From Jiella pacifica (GTDB taxonomy: Bacteria > Pseudomonadota > Alphaproteobacteria > Rhizobiales > Rhizobiaceae), in NCBI RefSeq assembly GCF_010500815.1, contig NZ_JAAAMG010000011.1:62001-126000 (forward strand): a DNA stretch of 64,000 nt, in the 5' to 3' direction. The notes below the pieces were generated by a model. The model worked only from the letters and a program-made list of their open reading frames with translations, did no database searches and was not told the DNA's origin. Shown here one piece after another: positions 1 through 11,939 of this stretch. Made by a program: the position numbers and the translations under genes. Within the stretch, counting starts at the first letter, position 1, and each line of letters starts with the position of its first letter.

Positions 1-83
1 CGGTCGTCCTTCGTGCCGACCGGACGCATGGTGGACGCCGAACGAACGATCCGTCGCAGGGGCGGCATGAGACGTCCGAACAT
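1..83 (-). CDS. Possible 5' end of a gene leaving the window
   Basis: An ATG at 83 reading leftwards opens a frame that stays open to the window edge (27 codons, beginning MFGRLMPPLRR). An AAGGA stretch lies about ten bases ahead of the ATG. It follows rmlD on the same strand after 86 bases, where rhamnose operons often continue with a glycosyltransferase or similar gene. The fragment is too short to name and no family motif is visible, so it may also be chance. Confidence 0.3.
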   Translation of the reverse strand, partial: MFGRLMPPLRRIVRSASTMRPVGTKDD

Positions 84-169
84 CAAGTCGGAATTCCTTC
101 AAACGAACTCGCAAGACCGATCGGTTCCCCCCCGTCCCGGTCGGCAACACTTCAAACCATGCCGCGATG

Positions 170-1051
170 TCAGCTTGCCCCGTCCAGCGCCACGAGGCAG
201 CGATCGATGCCGCTCTGCCAGGGTGGCAGGTCATGCCGAAACACCGCTTGAAACTTCCGCGTATCGAGCCGGGAGTTCGACGGCCGTTGGGCCGGCGTCG
301 GATAGTCGGCGGTGGGGATGGGCTCGACGGCGGCGGACGCCCCACCTCGGCTCTTCGAGCGCTCGAAGATCGCCTCGGCGAAGCCCGCCCAGGTGGTCTC
401 TCCCCCGGCCACCATATGATAGACCCCCGACCATGCCCCGTCCGGCTCGGCCAAGGCATGTTCGCAGACGGCCAGAACCCCGGCCGCGATGTCCGGCCCG
501 TAGGTCGGCGTCCCGTGTTGGTCCGCGACCACCCTGAGGACGTCGCGGTCCTTGCCGACCCGCAACATGGTCTTGAGAAAATTGTTGCCGTAGGGGCTGA
601 AGACCCATGCTGTGCGAAGCACCACCGCCTTCGGATTGGCCGCCAGCACGCGCTTTTCCCCCTCCAGCTTGCTGGCGCCGTAGACGCCCGTCGGTCCGGT
701 CTCGTCGGTCTCGACATAGGGGGCGTCCTTGTCGCCCGAAAAGACGTAGTCGGTAGAGATGTGGACGATCGGAATGGCTGCCGCAGCCGCAGCGGCGGCG
801 ACGTTCTCGGCCCCGGCCGCATTCACTGCATAGGCTGCCTCGCGATCGCTCTCGGCCTTGTCGACAGCCGTATAGGCCGCCGGATTGACGACGACGTCAG
901 GCCGGACCTTCGCGATCGCGGCGTCGATCGAGGCGCGATCCGTCAGATCGAGCTCCGGCCGACCGAGACAGACGACCTCCCGCCCTTCATCGGCAAGATC
1001 GGCGAGACAACGGGCGACTTGGCCGTCGCGGCCGGTTACCAGGATACGCAT
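170..1051 (-). CDS. rmlD: dTDP-4-dehydrorhamnose reductase RmlD
   Basis: Last step of dTDP-L-rhamnose synthesis: NAD(P)H-dependent reduction of dTDP-4-keto-L-rhamnose. The protein of 293 residues is a short-chain reductase of the usual RmlD length, opening with the nucleotide-binding MRILVTGRDGQVA and carrying the catalytic YGASK with an upstream STDYVF. The reading frame extends 26 codons further upstream, but the Rossmann strand begins exactly at the ATG at 1051, so that start is chosen. It is the third gene of rmlC-rmlB-rmlD, 26 bases after rmlB. Rhamnose made here would feed surface polysaccharide; no glycosyltransferase is visible inside the window. Confidence 0.95.
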   Translation of the reverse strand: MRILVTGRDGQVARCLADLADEGREVVCLGRPELDLTDRASIDAAIAKVRPDVVVNPAAYTAVDKAESDREAAYAVNAAGAENVAAAAAAAAIPIVHISTDYVFSGDKDAPYVETDETGPTGVYGASKLEGEKRVLAANPKAVVLRTAWVFSPYGNNFLKTMLRVGKDRDVLRVVADQHGTPTYGPDIAAGVLAVCEHALAEPDGAWSGVYHMVAGGETTWAGFAEAIFERSKSRGGASAAVEPIPTADYPTPAQRPSNSRLDTRKFQAVFRHDLPPWQSGIDRCLVALDGAS

Positions 1052-1077
1052 CGTCGGACCTCTTCGCTCATCAAGCC

Positions 1078-2130
1078 TCAGGCCTTGCCGAGACGTTGGC
1101 CGGAATAGCGCTCGCGCAAGGGGCGCCACCAGGCTTCGTTGTCGAGGAACCAGGCGATCGTCTTTTCCAGGCCGGTGTCGAACGTCTCCTCGGCCTTCCA
1201 GCCGAGCTCTTCCTCGAGCCGCGTCGCGTCGATGGCATAGCGCAGGTCGTGGCCGGGGCGGTCGGTGACGAAGGCGATCTGCTCGCGCCGGCTGCGGCCG
1301 TCGTCGCGCGGCGCCAGGCGGTCGAGCGTATCGCAGATGGTATGGACGACATCGAGATTGGACCGCTCGTTGCGCCCGCCGACATTGTAGGAGCGGCCCG
1401 GCTCACCGCCCGTCGCGATCATCTCGAGCGCCCGCGCGTGGTCCTCGACATACAGCCAGTCGCGGACGTTCTCGCCGCGTCCGTAGACCGGCAGGTCGTT
1501 GCCATGCAGCCCGTTGAGGATCATCAGCGGAATGAGCTTCTCCGGAAAATGGTACGGCCCGTAGTTGTTCGAGCAATTGGAAAGGACGACCGGCAGCTTG
1601 TAGGTATGGTGCCAGGCCATGGCGAGGTGATCGGACGCAGCTTTCGACGCCGAATAAGGCGAAGACGGGGCGTAGGGCGTTTCCTCGGTGAACAGGCCGC
1701 CCTCGAGCGGCAGGTCGCCATAGACCTCGTCGGTCGAGACATGGTGGAAGCGGAACGCGTCGCGTCGCTCGCCGGCCAGCTCCGACCAGTAGCTGCGCAC
1801 CGCCTCCAGGAGGTCGAAGGTGCCGACCACGTTGGTCTGGATGAACTCGCCCGGCCCGTCGATCGACCGGTCGACATGGCTTTCGGCCGCCAGATGCATG
1901 ACCACGTCGATCTCGTTGTCGCGCAGGAGCTGCCCGATCGCCTCGCGGTCGCGGATGTCGACCCTGGCGAACTGGTAGCGCGGATCGTTGGAGATCGGCT
2001 CCAGCGAGGCGAGATTGGCCGCATAGGTGAGCTTGTCGACGTTGACGACGCTGTGGCCGGTGTTGCGGATGAGATGGCGGCAGACCGCCGACCCGATGAA
2101 GCCGGCGCCGCCGGTGACGAGAAACTTCAT
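1078..2130 (-). CDS. rmlB: dTDP-glucose 4,6-dehydratase RmlB
   Basis: Second step of dTDP-L-rhamnose synthesis: converts dTDP-glucose to dTDP-4-keto-6-deoxyglucose with a tightly bound NAD. The 350-residue protein is an extended short-chain dehydrogenase: [14 protein letters not shown] at the N-terminus, STDEVYG near residue 130, catalytic [10 protein letters not shown] near 165, and the [15 protein letters not shown] nucleotide-sugar motif near 225. The start at 2130 is set by the Rossmann strand, although the open frame runs further upstream through rmlC in another phase. It begins 8 bases after the rmlC stop, so the two are co-transcribed and probably translationally coupled. Confidence 0.96.
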   Translation of the reverse strand: MKFLVTGGAGFIGSAVCRHLIRNTGHSVVNVDKLTYAANLASLEPISNDPRYQFARVDIRDREAIGQLLRDNEIDVVMHLAAESHVDRSIDGPGEFIQTNVVGTFDLLEAVRSYWSELAGERRDAFRFHHVSTDEVYGDLPLEGGLFTEETPYAPSSPYSASKAASDHLAMAWHHTYKLPVVLSNCSNNYGPYHFPEKLIPLMILNGLHGNDLPVYGRGENVRDWLYVEDHARALEMIATGGEPGRSYNVGGRNERSNLDVVHTICDTLDRLAPRDDGRSRREQIAFVTDRPGHDLRYAIDATRLEEELGWKAEETFDTGLEKTIAWFLDNEAWWRPLRERYSGQRLGKA

Positions 2131-2138
2131 GGGGCGCC

Positions 2139-2705
2139 TCAAGCCTCGTACGTGAAGATGACCGGCGTCTCTGAGAGTGTCGGGGCGACCTTGTCCTTGT
2201 CCGAAAGGATCGGCGCCTCGCCGCCCAGCGGCCATTCGACGCCGATCTCGGGGTCGTCCCATCGGATACCGCGGTCGTGCTCGCCGGAATAGGGTGCCGA
2301 GACCTTGTAGAAGACCTCCGTATCCGGCTCGAGGGTGAGGAAGCCGTGGGCAAAGCCCTTCGGCACGAGGATCTGGTTGAAGGCCCTGGCCGAAACCTCG
2401 AGGGCCACCCACTGGCCGAAGGTGGGCGAGCCGTGACGGATGTCGACGGCGACGTCGAGGATCGCTCCCTTGAGCACCCGCACCAGCTTGTCCTGGGCAA
2501 AGGGCGGCGTCTGGTAATGCAGCCCGCGGAGCGTGAACCTCGCGGCCGAGAAGGACTGATTGTCCTGGACGAAGGGCATCGAGACGCCGGCATCGGTGAA
2601 ACGCTGGGCGTTGTAGGTCTCGCTGAAGAATCCGCGGTCGTCACCGAACTTTCGCGGCTTGATCTCCAGCACTTCGGGAATGGCAAGAGGCGTGACTTCC
2701 AGCAT
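2139..2705 (-). CDS. rmlC: dTDP-4-dehydrorhamnose 3,5-epimerase RmlC
   Basis: Third step of dTDP-L-rhamnose synthesis: double epimerisation at C3 and C5 of dTDP-4-keto-6-deoxyglucose. The 188-residue protein is a cupin of the usual RmlC length with the hallmark [11 protein letters not shown], the catalytic-His motif RGLHYQ and the segment [11 protein letters not shown]. The ATG at 2705 fits the family; a longer frame to 2756 adds 17 residues that look unrelated. It is the first gene of the minus-strand rmlC-rmlB-rmlD operon. Its promoter must lie in the 132-base divergent gap facing rmlA. Confidence 0.95.
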   Translation of the reverse strand: MLEVTPLAIPEVLEIKPRKFGDDRGFFSETYNAQRFTDAGVSMPFVQDNQSFSAARFTLRGLHYQTPPFAQDKLVRVLKGAILDVAVDIRHGSPTFGQWVALEVSARAFNQILVPKGFAHGFLTLEPDTEVFYKVSAPYSGEHDRGIRWDDPEIGVEWPLGGEAPILSDKDKVAPTLSETPVIFTYEA

Positions 2706-2837
2706 GACGATCCTTCTCGGGACGGCTTGAAGCTTGGGTCCGGCATCACCGGGCACGGGCGAACGCTACGCCATTGTGGCGCTCGACGCGGGGATATATT
2801 AAGCCGATCTCATCGGCAATCACGAATGGAGATCATC

Positions 2838-3710
2838 GTGAAAGGCATCATCCTGGCCGGCGGCAGCGGCACACGGCTTCATCCCATGACGCTGACGGCA
2901 TCGAAGCAGCTGCTTCCGGTCTATGACAAGCCGATGATCTACTATCCGCTTTCGACCCTGATGCTTGCCGGCATCCGCGAGATCCTCCTGATCTCGACGC
3001 CGCACGATCTGCCCCGCTTCAAGGCCCTGCTCGGCGACGGCAGCCGCATCGGTCTGAAGCTCGACTATGCCGAACAGCCGAGCCCCGACGGCCTGGCCCA
3101 AGCCTATCTCATCGGCGAGGAATTCATCGCCGGCGAGCCGTCGGCCCTCATTCTCGGCGACAACCTGTTCTACGGCCACGGCATGCCCTCGCTGATGCAG
3201 CGCAGCATCAAGCGGGAGAACGGCGCGACGGTCTTCGCCTATCACGTCCAGGATCCGGACCGTTACGGCGTCGTCTCCTTCGACGGCGACTTCCGCGCCA
3301 CCTCGATCGAGGAAAAGCCGCAGAACCCGAAGTCCAACTGGGCGGTGACGGGGCTCTATTTCTACGACGGCCGGGCGTCGGAATTCGCCCGCGCCCTGAA
3401 GCCCTCGCCCCGCGGCGAACTCGAGATCACCGACCTCAACCGCGTCTATCTGGAGGAAGGAACGCTCGAGGTCTCGCGCATGGGGCGCGGCTATGCCTGG
3501 CTCGACACCGGCACGCCGGATTCTCTCCTCGAAGCGGCCGAGTTCGTCCGCACGCTCGAACATCGCCAGGGCTTCAAGATCGCCTGCATCGAGGAGATCG
3601 CCTTCGAAATGGGCCTGATCGGCCGCGATCAGCTGATGACGCTCGGCAAGGAACTCGGCAAGAGCAGCTACGGCCAGTACATCCAGCGGATGGCGCGCAC
3701 CGAGCGCTGA
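2838..3710 (+). CDS. rmlA: Glucose-1-phosphate thymidylyltransferase RmlA
   Basis: First step of dTDP-L-rhamnose synthesis: dTTP plus glucose-1-phosphate gives dTDP-glucose. The N-terminus has the nucleotidyltransferase signature [14 protein letters not shown], followed by [25 protein letters not shown] and EEKP, and the length (290 residues) is typical. I chose the GTG at 2838: a GGAG at 2828-2831 sits 6 bases ahead and the protein then starts like the E. coli enzyme. An in-frame ATG at 2826 has no ribosome site. The gene diverges from rmlC-B-D, so all four genes of the pathway are present in one locus with two promoters. Confidence 0.95.
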   Translation: MKGIILAGGSGTRLHPMTLTASKQLLPVYDKPMIYYPLSTLMLAGIREILLISTPHDLPRFKALLGDGSRIGLKLDYAEQPSPDGLAQAYLIGEEFIAGEPSALILGDNLFYGHGMPSLMQRSIKRENGATVFAYHVQDPDRYGVVSFDGDFRATSIEEKPQNPKSNWAVTGLYFYDGRASEFARALKPSPRGELEITDLNRVYLEEGTLEVSRMGRGYAWLDTGTPDSLLEAAEFVRTLEHRQGFKIACIEEIAFEMGLIGRDQLMTLGKELGKSSYGQYIQRMARTER

Positions 3711-3957
3711 TCCTTCATCGGACCCGGCCGACCCGAGCCGCCGAGAGCTGCGCCCGGGCGGCTGTTGGCGATACGCCGCCGCTTCCCGCCGCCTCCTGGA
3801 GCGGTGGAGCGCGCCATCACGTCTCAGTCATGGAGCCCGGATTCTCGCCGCCGAGGGGAGATCGCCGAGGATCGGCCTTTATATCCCATCGGCCATGCAC
3901 GGTTTTCGGGGCGCGAGATCCGTGCAAGGCCCATTTTCCGAGGACAAGGCCAGCCGC

Positions 3958-4869
3958 ATGGATGCACCGAACACCGATCTCAAGAAGCGCCACGAAGGCA
4001 ACCCGCGCAGACATTCGAACGACGTCACCGAGCGGCGCATCGAGGAAGAAGGCTCGACGCTGACGGCGACGGAGCTGAGCGAGATCGAGCGCCGGCTGAG
4101 CCTCAGGCCCCTCGCGATCTACGAGTTGGTGCGCCAGGAGGGCGAGGACGAGCTGACGCGCCCGACGTCCAGCCTTTGGTGGTCGGGACTGGCGGCCGGC
4201 CTCTCCATCGGTTTTTCGGTGTTCACCCAGGCGGTGCTGCGCGCCTATCTGCCGGACACGCCGTGGCGTCCGCTGATCGAATGCTGGGGCTATTCGGTCG
4301 GCTTTCTCATCGTCATTCTCGGCCGCCAGCAGCTGTTTACCGAAATCACGCTGACGGCGACGCTGCCGGTGCTGGCCCGGCCCAAGTGGATCGGGGTGAA
4401 GGCGCTGATCCGGCTGTGGTCCGTCGTCTTTGTCGCCAATATGGTGGGCACGGCGGTCTACGGCGCCGGCATCGCCTTCGACGTCCTCGACACGCCCGAC
4501 ATCACCGCCGCGGCCCTGGCGATCTCCCGCGAAGCCATGGAAGCGGGACCTTGGTCGACGCTTCTGCGCGGCATCGTCGCCGGCTGGCTGATCGCCACCG
4601 TCGTCTGGGTGCTTCCCTCGGCGCAGAATTCCGGCTTCCTCGTCATCGCGCTCCTGACCTATCTGATCGCGCTGTTCCACCTGTCCCACATCGTGGCGGG
4701 ATCGGTCGAGGCGATGGCACTGATGTTTTCCGGCGAGCTCATGCCGCATCACGCGATCTGGACGTTCTACCTGCCGGCGCTTACCGGCAACATCCTCGGA
4801 GGCTCGGCACTGTTCGCGCTGATCAGCTACGGTCAGGTCGCGCCGGAGCTCGATCGGCGGGGAAATTGA
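3958..4869 (+). CDS. Formate/nitrite transporter (FNT) family membrane protein
   Basis: Integral membrane protein of 303 residues with a charged cytoplasmic N-terminal region of about 60 residues (rich in R, K, E) and then roughly six hydrophobic segments, in the manner of the FNT family of pentameric anion channels. It resembles the YfdC subgroup, whose substrate is unknown, more than the classical formate channel FocA. Typical stretches are GLSIGFSVFTQA, GRQQLFTEITLTA and LPALTGNILGGSALFAL. The start at 3958 (MDAPNTD) is preferred over an in-frame ATG at 3895, which would add 21 residues with no family resemblance. It stands alone between rmlA and a repeat pair; the substrate is not inferable. 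Confidence 0.8.
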   Translation: MDAPNTDLKKRHEGNPRRHSNDVTERRIEEEGSTLTATELSEIERRLSLRPLAIYELVRQEGEDELTRPTSSLWWSGLAAGLSIGFSVFTQAVLRAYLPDTPWRPLIECWGYSVGFLIVILGRQQLFTEITLTATLPVLARPKWIGVKALIRLWSVVFVANMVGTAVYGAGIAFDVLDTPDITAAALAISREAMEAGPWSTLLRGIVAGWLIATVVWVLPSAQNSGFLVIALLTYLIALFHLSHIVAGSVEAMALMFSGELMPHHAIWTFYLPALTGNILGGSALFALISYGQVAPELDRRGN

Positions 4870-4920
4870 GGCGGATGCAGACGAACGGGCCCCTCGGCCG
4901 GACGCACGACGGCAAAGGAG

Positions 4921-4979
4921 CCCCTCATCCTGAGGCGCTCGCACGCTTGTCGAGCGGGCGAGCCTCGAAGGACGAGGGG
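4921..4979 (+). repeat. Palindromic repeat element, copy 1
   Basis: A 59-base element starting CCCCTCATCCTGAGG and ending CGAAGGACGAGGGG. The two ends are near-complementary, so it folds into a long hairpin. An inverted relative lies at 5062-5122. Elements with these arms are common between genes in rhizobial genomes and behave like REP or MITE-type sequences. Confidence 0.8.
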
Positions 4980-5061
4980 CGCCCGGCACTTCCCCTTCAA
5001 CGGGCAGATATGCATAGCTTGCGAGCTACTGCCGCAGGCCGGCGGCAATAGCCATGCGACG

Positions 5062-5122
5062 CCCCTCGCCCTTCGAGGCTCAGCCGGCTGCAACAGCCGG
5101 CCGAGCACCTCAGGATGAGGGG
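5062..5122 (-). repeat. Palindromic repeat element, copy 2 (inverted)
   Basis: Read on the minus strand, this 61-base element has the same outer arms as copy 1 (CCCCTCATCCTGAGG and a CGAGGGG end) but a different centre that forms its own stem (GCCGGCTG...CAGCCGGC). The pair sits in opposite orientation 82 bases apart in the gap between the FNT gene and eno, both transcribed toward it, and could act as a two-way transcription end. Confidence 0.8.
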
Positions 5123-5141
5123 CGCGGAGAGGCTTGCGCCG

Positions 5142-6455
<1,314 letters not shown>

Positions 6456-6516
6456 TCAGCCAGCTTCTAGCGCGCACCTGGGAGGATGAACAGACGGACC
6501 TTCACCTGTTTGCCTT

Positions 6517-6544
6517 ACCTTCCGTGCCAAACCTTCCGTGCCAA
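6517..6544. repeat. Perfect 14-bp tandem duplication
   Basis: The unit ACCTTCCGTGCCAA occurs twice head to tail at 6517-6530 and 6531-6544, in the 191-base gap between the eno start and the emfourin-like gene. No function is evident; it may be a replication-slippage product. Confidence 0.7.
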
Positions 6545-6607
6545 TGCACGACAATCTCCCTGTGGCAGTAAGCCCAGGGCAAGCGGGACTGGCATCGGCA
6601 GATCAGA

Positions 6608-6895
6608 CTACATCTCGTCCATCAGGTCGATCAGCTCCGCAGGGAGCACGCTCTCCTCGAGCCGATAGCGATGCACCTCTCCGGCATCGTCCGTAACCGT
6701 TATCGCGTAATTGAACCGATCGACTGACGTGTCCGGAGCGCCTGATTTCTCAAGTCGCTTGAGCTTCGGCGGCTCGAAGGCGCGACACACCCTCTCTTGT
6801 AATGGGGGCGGCAGAGATGACACGTCGACGGTCTTGTTGATGCCTGCGGCAGGAATCCCCGCAAAGCCCCCAGACGTCGCTATTTTGACTATCAT
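6608..6895 (-). CDS. Emfourin-type inhibitor of protealysin
   Basis: A 95-residue protein starting MIVKIATSGGFAGIP, with a VSSLPP stretch and an acidic C-terminus. This pattern (a strand, SGGFAG, then a short alpha/beta domain) matches emfourin, the small protein that inhibits the M4 protease protealysin in Serratia and is encoded beside it. Here the protease gene lies 185 bases upstream on the same strand, so identity and context agree. I chose the ATG at 6895, where the similarity begins; ATGs at 6913 and 6982 would add 6 or 29 residues. A cytoplasmic inhibitor would protect the cell from its own protease. The family call rests on recalled features, not a search. Confidence 0.75.
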   Translation of the reverse strand: MIVKIATSGGFAGIPAAGINKTVDVSSLPPPLQERVCRAFEPPKLKRLEKSGAPDTSVDRFNYAITVTDDAGEVHRYRLEESVLPAELIDLMDEM

Positions 6896-7080
6896 CAGAG
6901 CGCATCCCGCCATATTGAGCACGGACGGCATGTAGGAAATATCACTCCGAATTCCAAAAGGCGGAGATACAATTTCATGCACCGCCGAACAATAGCGCTA
7001 TCCGGCAGCGCTATCCGGCTGTGGAGGAACCGAGGCGGTCCGGTGACCGTCGGTGCCTCCCGCCAGTAGGCCTGATCATG

Positions 7081-8184
7081 TCAGACCGAGATGCCTACGA
7101 GTTTCCACGCACGTCTCAGAAATACAAATTCCAGGCTTCTCACGCCGTACAACCCGGTTGCGGCTTCCATGGTCTCGGCGGCCCAGTCCGCGAAACTCGC
7201 GAATGGATTGTTGAGGCTCTGGAGCGCCGCATACCAGATATGTCCCGGCGCGCCCCACGCATTCCCGCCCAGCAGGACGGAGAAAAGGTAGAACGCGTGG
7301 TTGGGGATACCAGAGTTGATATGCACCCCGCCATTGTCTTCCGACGTGTTGACGAAGAGGTCCATGTGATAGGGCTGAGGATCCTGGCCCAACTGGCCGT
7401 CGGAATAGGCCGTGCCGGGCGCGCGCATGCTTCTGAGGGCGGCGCCGTTGATCCCGGGCCCCAAAATGCCCTTCCCGATCAGCCAATCTGCCTCATGCGC
7501 GCTTTGTCCGATGTTCCGTTGCACAGCGAGAGCACCGAAGACATCCGCAAAACTCTCGTTCAACGCCCCTGACTGACCCTGATAGGTCAAGCCGCCGCTG
7601 AACCCCACGACGCCGTGCGACATTTCGTGGGCGACAACCGACAGTTCCAGAAAGTTTCGGAAGATGACCCCGTCCCCGTCGCCATAGACCATCTGGGAGC
7701 CATTCCAGAACGCATTATTGAAATCGCGTCGATGATGGACCGTGGCCTTGAGCGGCAGCCCCTTGCCGTCCAGCGAATTGCGATTGAATTCGTCACTGTA
7801 CAAATCGAAGACGATCTTGGCGTTGTCATAGGCCGCGTCGACCGCCGCATCGCCGGTCGCCGGACTCCCCTCCGATCGAACCGGCTTACCGGGAAGTGCG
7901 GCTTTGTTTTCGCCGTCGTATATTTCTCTATGGAGGTCGTGCAGGCCGGCGGGCGCTGACATTGCTGCCGCTACGAAAGCTCCAGGCAACGCCTTCCCCG
8001 GAACCATGACCGTGCCGGCATCCTCGGACCGGCTTTCCCTAAATTTCTCTGACTGATCGAGAAGTGACCGGGCCATCTTCGCGACTTCGCCACCCGCCCG
8101 GATCGAGAGGACACGCAGCATATGCGGCGGAATGATGCACTGGAGCGGATCATGCCTGCACGTACAACCTTGGACGCGAAACAT
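7081..8184 (-). CDS. Protealysin-type M4 (thermolysin-like) metalloprotease
   Basis: Zinc endopeptidase of 367 residues. Zinc and catalytic residues are HEMSH at 186-190 with the third ligand in ALNESFADVFG, and the downstream active-site His lies in GVHINSGIPNHAF. The N-terminus has no secretion signal; instead it carries the short protealysin propeptide (CIIPPHMLRVL near residues 16-26) rather than the long FTP-type propeptide of secreted thermolysins. The start at 8184 is fixed by a GGGAGG placed 5 bases before the ATG. Protealysins act in host interaction and intracellular processing in Serratia; the role here is unknown. The inhibitor gene follows on the same strand. Confidence 0.9.
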   Translation of the reverse strand: MFRVQGCTCRHDPLQCIIPPHMLRVLSIRAGGEVAKMARSLLDQSEKFRESRSEDAGTVMVPGKALPGAFVAAAMSAPAGLHDLHREIYDGENKAALPGKPVRSEGSPATGDAAVDAAYDNAKIVFDLYSDEFNRNSLDGKGLPLKATVHHRRDFNNAFWNGSQMVYGDGDGVIFRNFLELSVVAHEMSHGVVGFSGGLTYQGQSGALNESFADVFGALAVQRNIGQSAHEADWLIGKGILGPGINGAALRSMRAPGTAYSDGQLGQDPQPYHMDLFVNTSEDNGGVHINSGIPNHAFYLFSVLLGGNAWGAPGHIWYAALQSLNNPFASFADWAAETMEAATGLYGVRSLEFVFLRRAWKLVGISV

Positions 8185-8362
8185 TTCGACCTCCCGGCCT
8201 CGCAAGAAGACCTGCTTCTTCCTTTCCCGCTATTTTCTTACCATAGGTCATTATCGATTACAATCAGGACGCGCGATACGCCGGCCGGCCATCGTCGATG
8301 GAGCGCGGCCAGTTCCTTTCGTTCCGCTCTGCTCAAGCAATGCAAGCCCGATCAGTGGGATT

Positions 8363-9190
8363 TCAAAGTGCCTTCGTCAGCGCATCCAGCGCCTGCAGCC
8401 GCTTCAGCATCTCCGCCATCTGGTCCAGCGGCACCATGTTCGGCCCGTCGGAGGGCGCGTTGTCCGGGTCCTCGTGGGTTTCGACGAACAGCCCCGCGAC
8501 CCCCACCGCCACCGCTGCCCGCGCCAGCGTCTCGACGAAGCGGCGCTCGCCGCCCGACGAGCCGCCCTGCCCGCCCGGCTGCTGCACCGAGTGGGTGGCA
8601 TCGAAGACCACCGGCAGGCCGGTCTCGGCCATGATCGGCAAGGCGCGAAAGTCGGAAACGAGCGTGTTGTAGCCGAAGGAGACGCCGCGCTCGGTGAGAA
8701 GAACGTTGGGATTGCCGCTCTCGGTCACCTTGGCGGCGACGTTCTTCATGTCCCACGGCGCGAGGAACTGGCCCTTCTTGATGTTGATCACCCGGCCGGT
8801 CTTGGCGGCGGCGATCAGAAGGTCGGTCTGGCGGCAGAGGAAGGCGGGGATCTGCAGGACGTCGCAGACGGCGCCGACCTCGCGGGCCTGCTCCTCGGTG
8901 TGGATATCCGTCAGCGTCGGCAGATCGAAGGTCTCGGCAACCTCCTGGAACACCGGCAGCGCATCGGCCAGCCCGATGCCGCGCTTGCCGTTGAGGCTGG
9001 TGCGGTTGGCCTTGTCGAAGCTCGCCTTGAAGACATAGGGAATGCCGAGATCGGCGGTGATCCGCTTCATCTTTTCGGCGATCATCACCGCATGATCGCG
9101 GCTCTCCATCTGGCACGGGCCGGCGATCAGCGCGAAGGGCGCGGCGTTGGAGAAGGAGGCGGATTTGGCGGAGACGGTGTGCGCGGTCAT
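8363..9190 (-). CDS. kdsA: 3-deoxy-8-phosphooctulonate synthase (Kdo-8-P synthase)
   Basis: Condenses phosphoenolpyruvate with arabinose-5-phosphate to Kdo-8-phosphate, the precursor of the Kdo sugar of lipopolysaccharide. The 275-residue protein is a full-length DAHP-synthase-type barrel: [55 protein letters not shown] and [13 protein letters not shown]. Its ATG overlaps the stop of the upstream glyoxalase-like gene by 4 bases, so the pair is translationally coupled. It implies a Kdo-bearing outer membrane, consistent with the Gram-negative lineage. Confidence 0.96.
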   Translation of the reverse strand: MTAHTVSAKSASFSNAAPFALIAGPCQMESRDHAVMIAEKMKRITADLGIPYVFKASFDKANRTSLNGKRGIGLADALPVFQEVAETFDLPTLTDIHTEEQAREVGAVCDVLQIPAFLCRQTDLLIAAAKTGRVINIKKGQFLAPWDMKNVAAKVTESGNPNVLLTERGVSFGYNTLVSDFRALPIMAETGLPVVFDATHSVQQPGGQGGSSGGERRFVETLARAAVAVGVAGLFVETHEDPDNAPSDGPNMVPLDQMAEMLKRLQALDALTKAL

Positions 9191-10023
9191 GGGCGGTCCT
9201 CGATGAAGCGGATGGTGCCGTGGCCATTCGGGCAGTCGACGGCGACACCATCGCCTCTTTCAGAATAGACGATCCCCTGCCCTTGCCAGAAGTCTTTTGC
9301 GAAAGCGAGGTCGGCGACCGTGACGGTGAAGCTGGCGATCGCCAGCGGGCTCGCCCCGCCGGACGCGACATCCAGCCGACCGCCATCCAGCGCAATCGTA
9401 AACGAACCCTCGCCATTCGCCTGGACCTCGCCGTCGGCGACGGCAGCGAGATAGTCGTGAAAATCCTGCGGATCAGGCGCTTCAATTGTCACTGCGACGA
9501 TACCCGTCGCACCGTTCGGATGGGCGACCAGCGCCGAGCGATCCGGCTGCACCTCGTGCCGCGCCTCGCAATAGAAGAAGCTCGGCGCATCGGCCGAGTG
9601 GATCGCGGCGAAGGAAAGGCGAAACGACAGCTGCGTCGTGCCGCCGTCCGGCAGGCGCATGGCCCGCTCGAAATGGACGAGGCCGTCTTCGCCGACTTCC
9701 TCCTCCAGAAGCTGCTCGCGATCGGCGAGCGCGTCACCGGAGCGGAAGGCGAGTGCCGAGAGCGCCGGCCGGTCAGCGAGATCCCGCACCGCCGCGTCGC
9801 GCTCGACGAAGAGATGACCGGCGTCTCTGGCCGCGCCATAGGCTGCCTGATCGACGACAGCAAGCGGCTCGATGAACCGCCCGTCGGCCAGGAAGATGCA
9901 GGCATTGCCCGTGCCGAAGGGATGAACCGCGTCCGGCGCCACGACAAAACCGAGGCGCTCGAACCAATTGCGCGCCGCCGCCAGCGCATCGAAGGGCATC
10001 ACCAGATGATCGATCGAACGCAT
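9187..10023 (-). CDS. VOC-fold glyoxalase-like protein
   Basis: A 278-residue protein with the vicinal-oxygen-chelate layout of the Glyoxalase_3 type: N-terminal [36 protein letters not shown], and a second module with [15 protein letters not shown] near the C-terminus. No enzymatic activity can be assigned. The ATG at 10023 is where the first VOC strand begins; the frame upstream to 10188 reads through noncoding sequence before pyrG ends. Its stop overlaps the kdsA start (ATGA), so it is made together with kdsA, but a functional link is not evident. Confidence 0.8.
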   Translation of the reverse strand: MRSIDHLVMPFDALAAARNWFERLGFVVAPDAVHPFGTGNACIFLADGRFIEPLAVVDQAAYGAARDAGHLFVERDAAVRDLADRPALSALAFRSGDALADREQLLEEEVGEDGLVHFERAMRLPDGGTTQLSFRLSFAAIHSADAPSFFYCEARHEVQPDRSALVAHPNGATGIVAVTIEAPDPQDFHDYLAAVADGEVQANGEGSFTIALDGGRLDVASGGASPLAIASFTVTVADLAFAKDFWQGQGIVYSERGDGVAVDCPNGHGTIRFIEDRP

Positions 10024-10076
10024 CGGCCTCTCCAGTCGGTTCGAGCGGCATCCCGCGACGCTCGTTTCGATCGCCG

Positions 10077-11903
<1,827 letters not shown>

Positions 11904-11939
11904 TCACGTCCGATCCCGAACGAGATCTGCGAGCCGCGG

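Noticed and set aside
170-1108. Long plus-strand frame opposite rmlD
   Set aside because: It mirrors rmlD codons on the other strand, a usual effect of high GC; no family resemblance.
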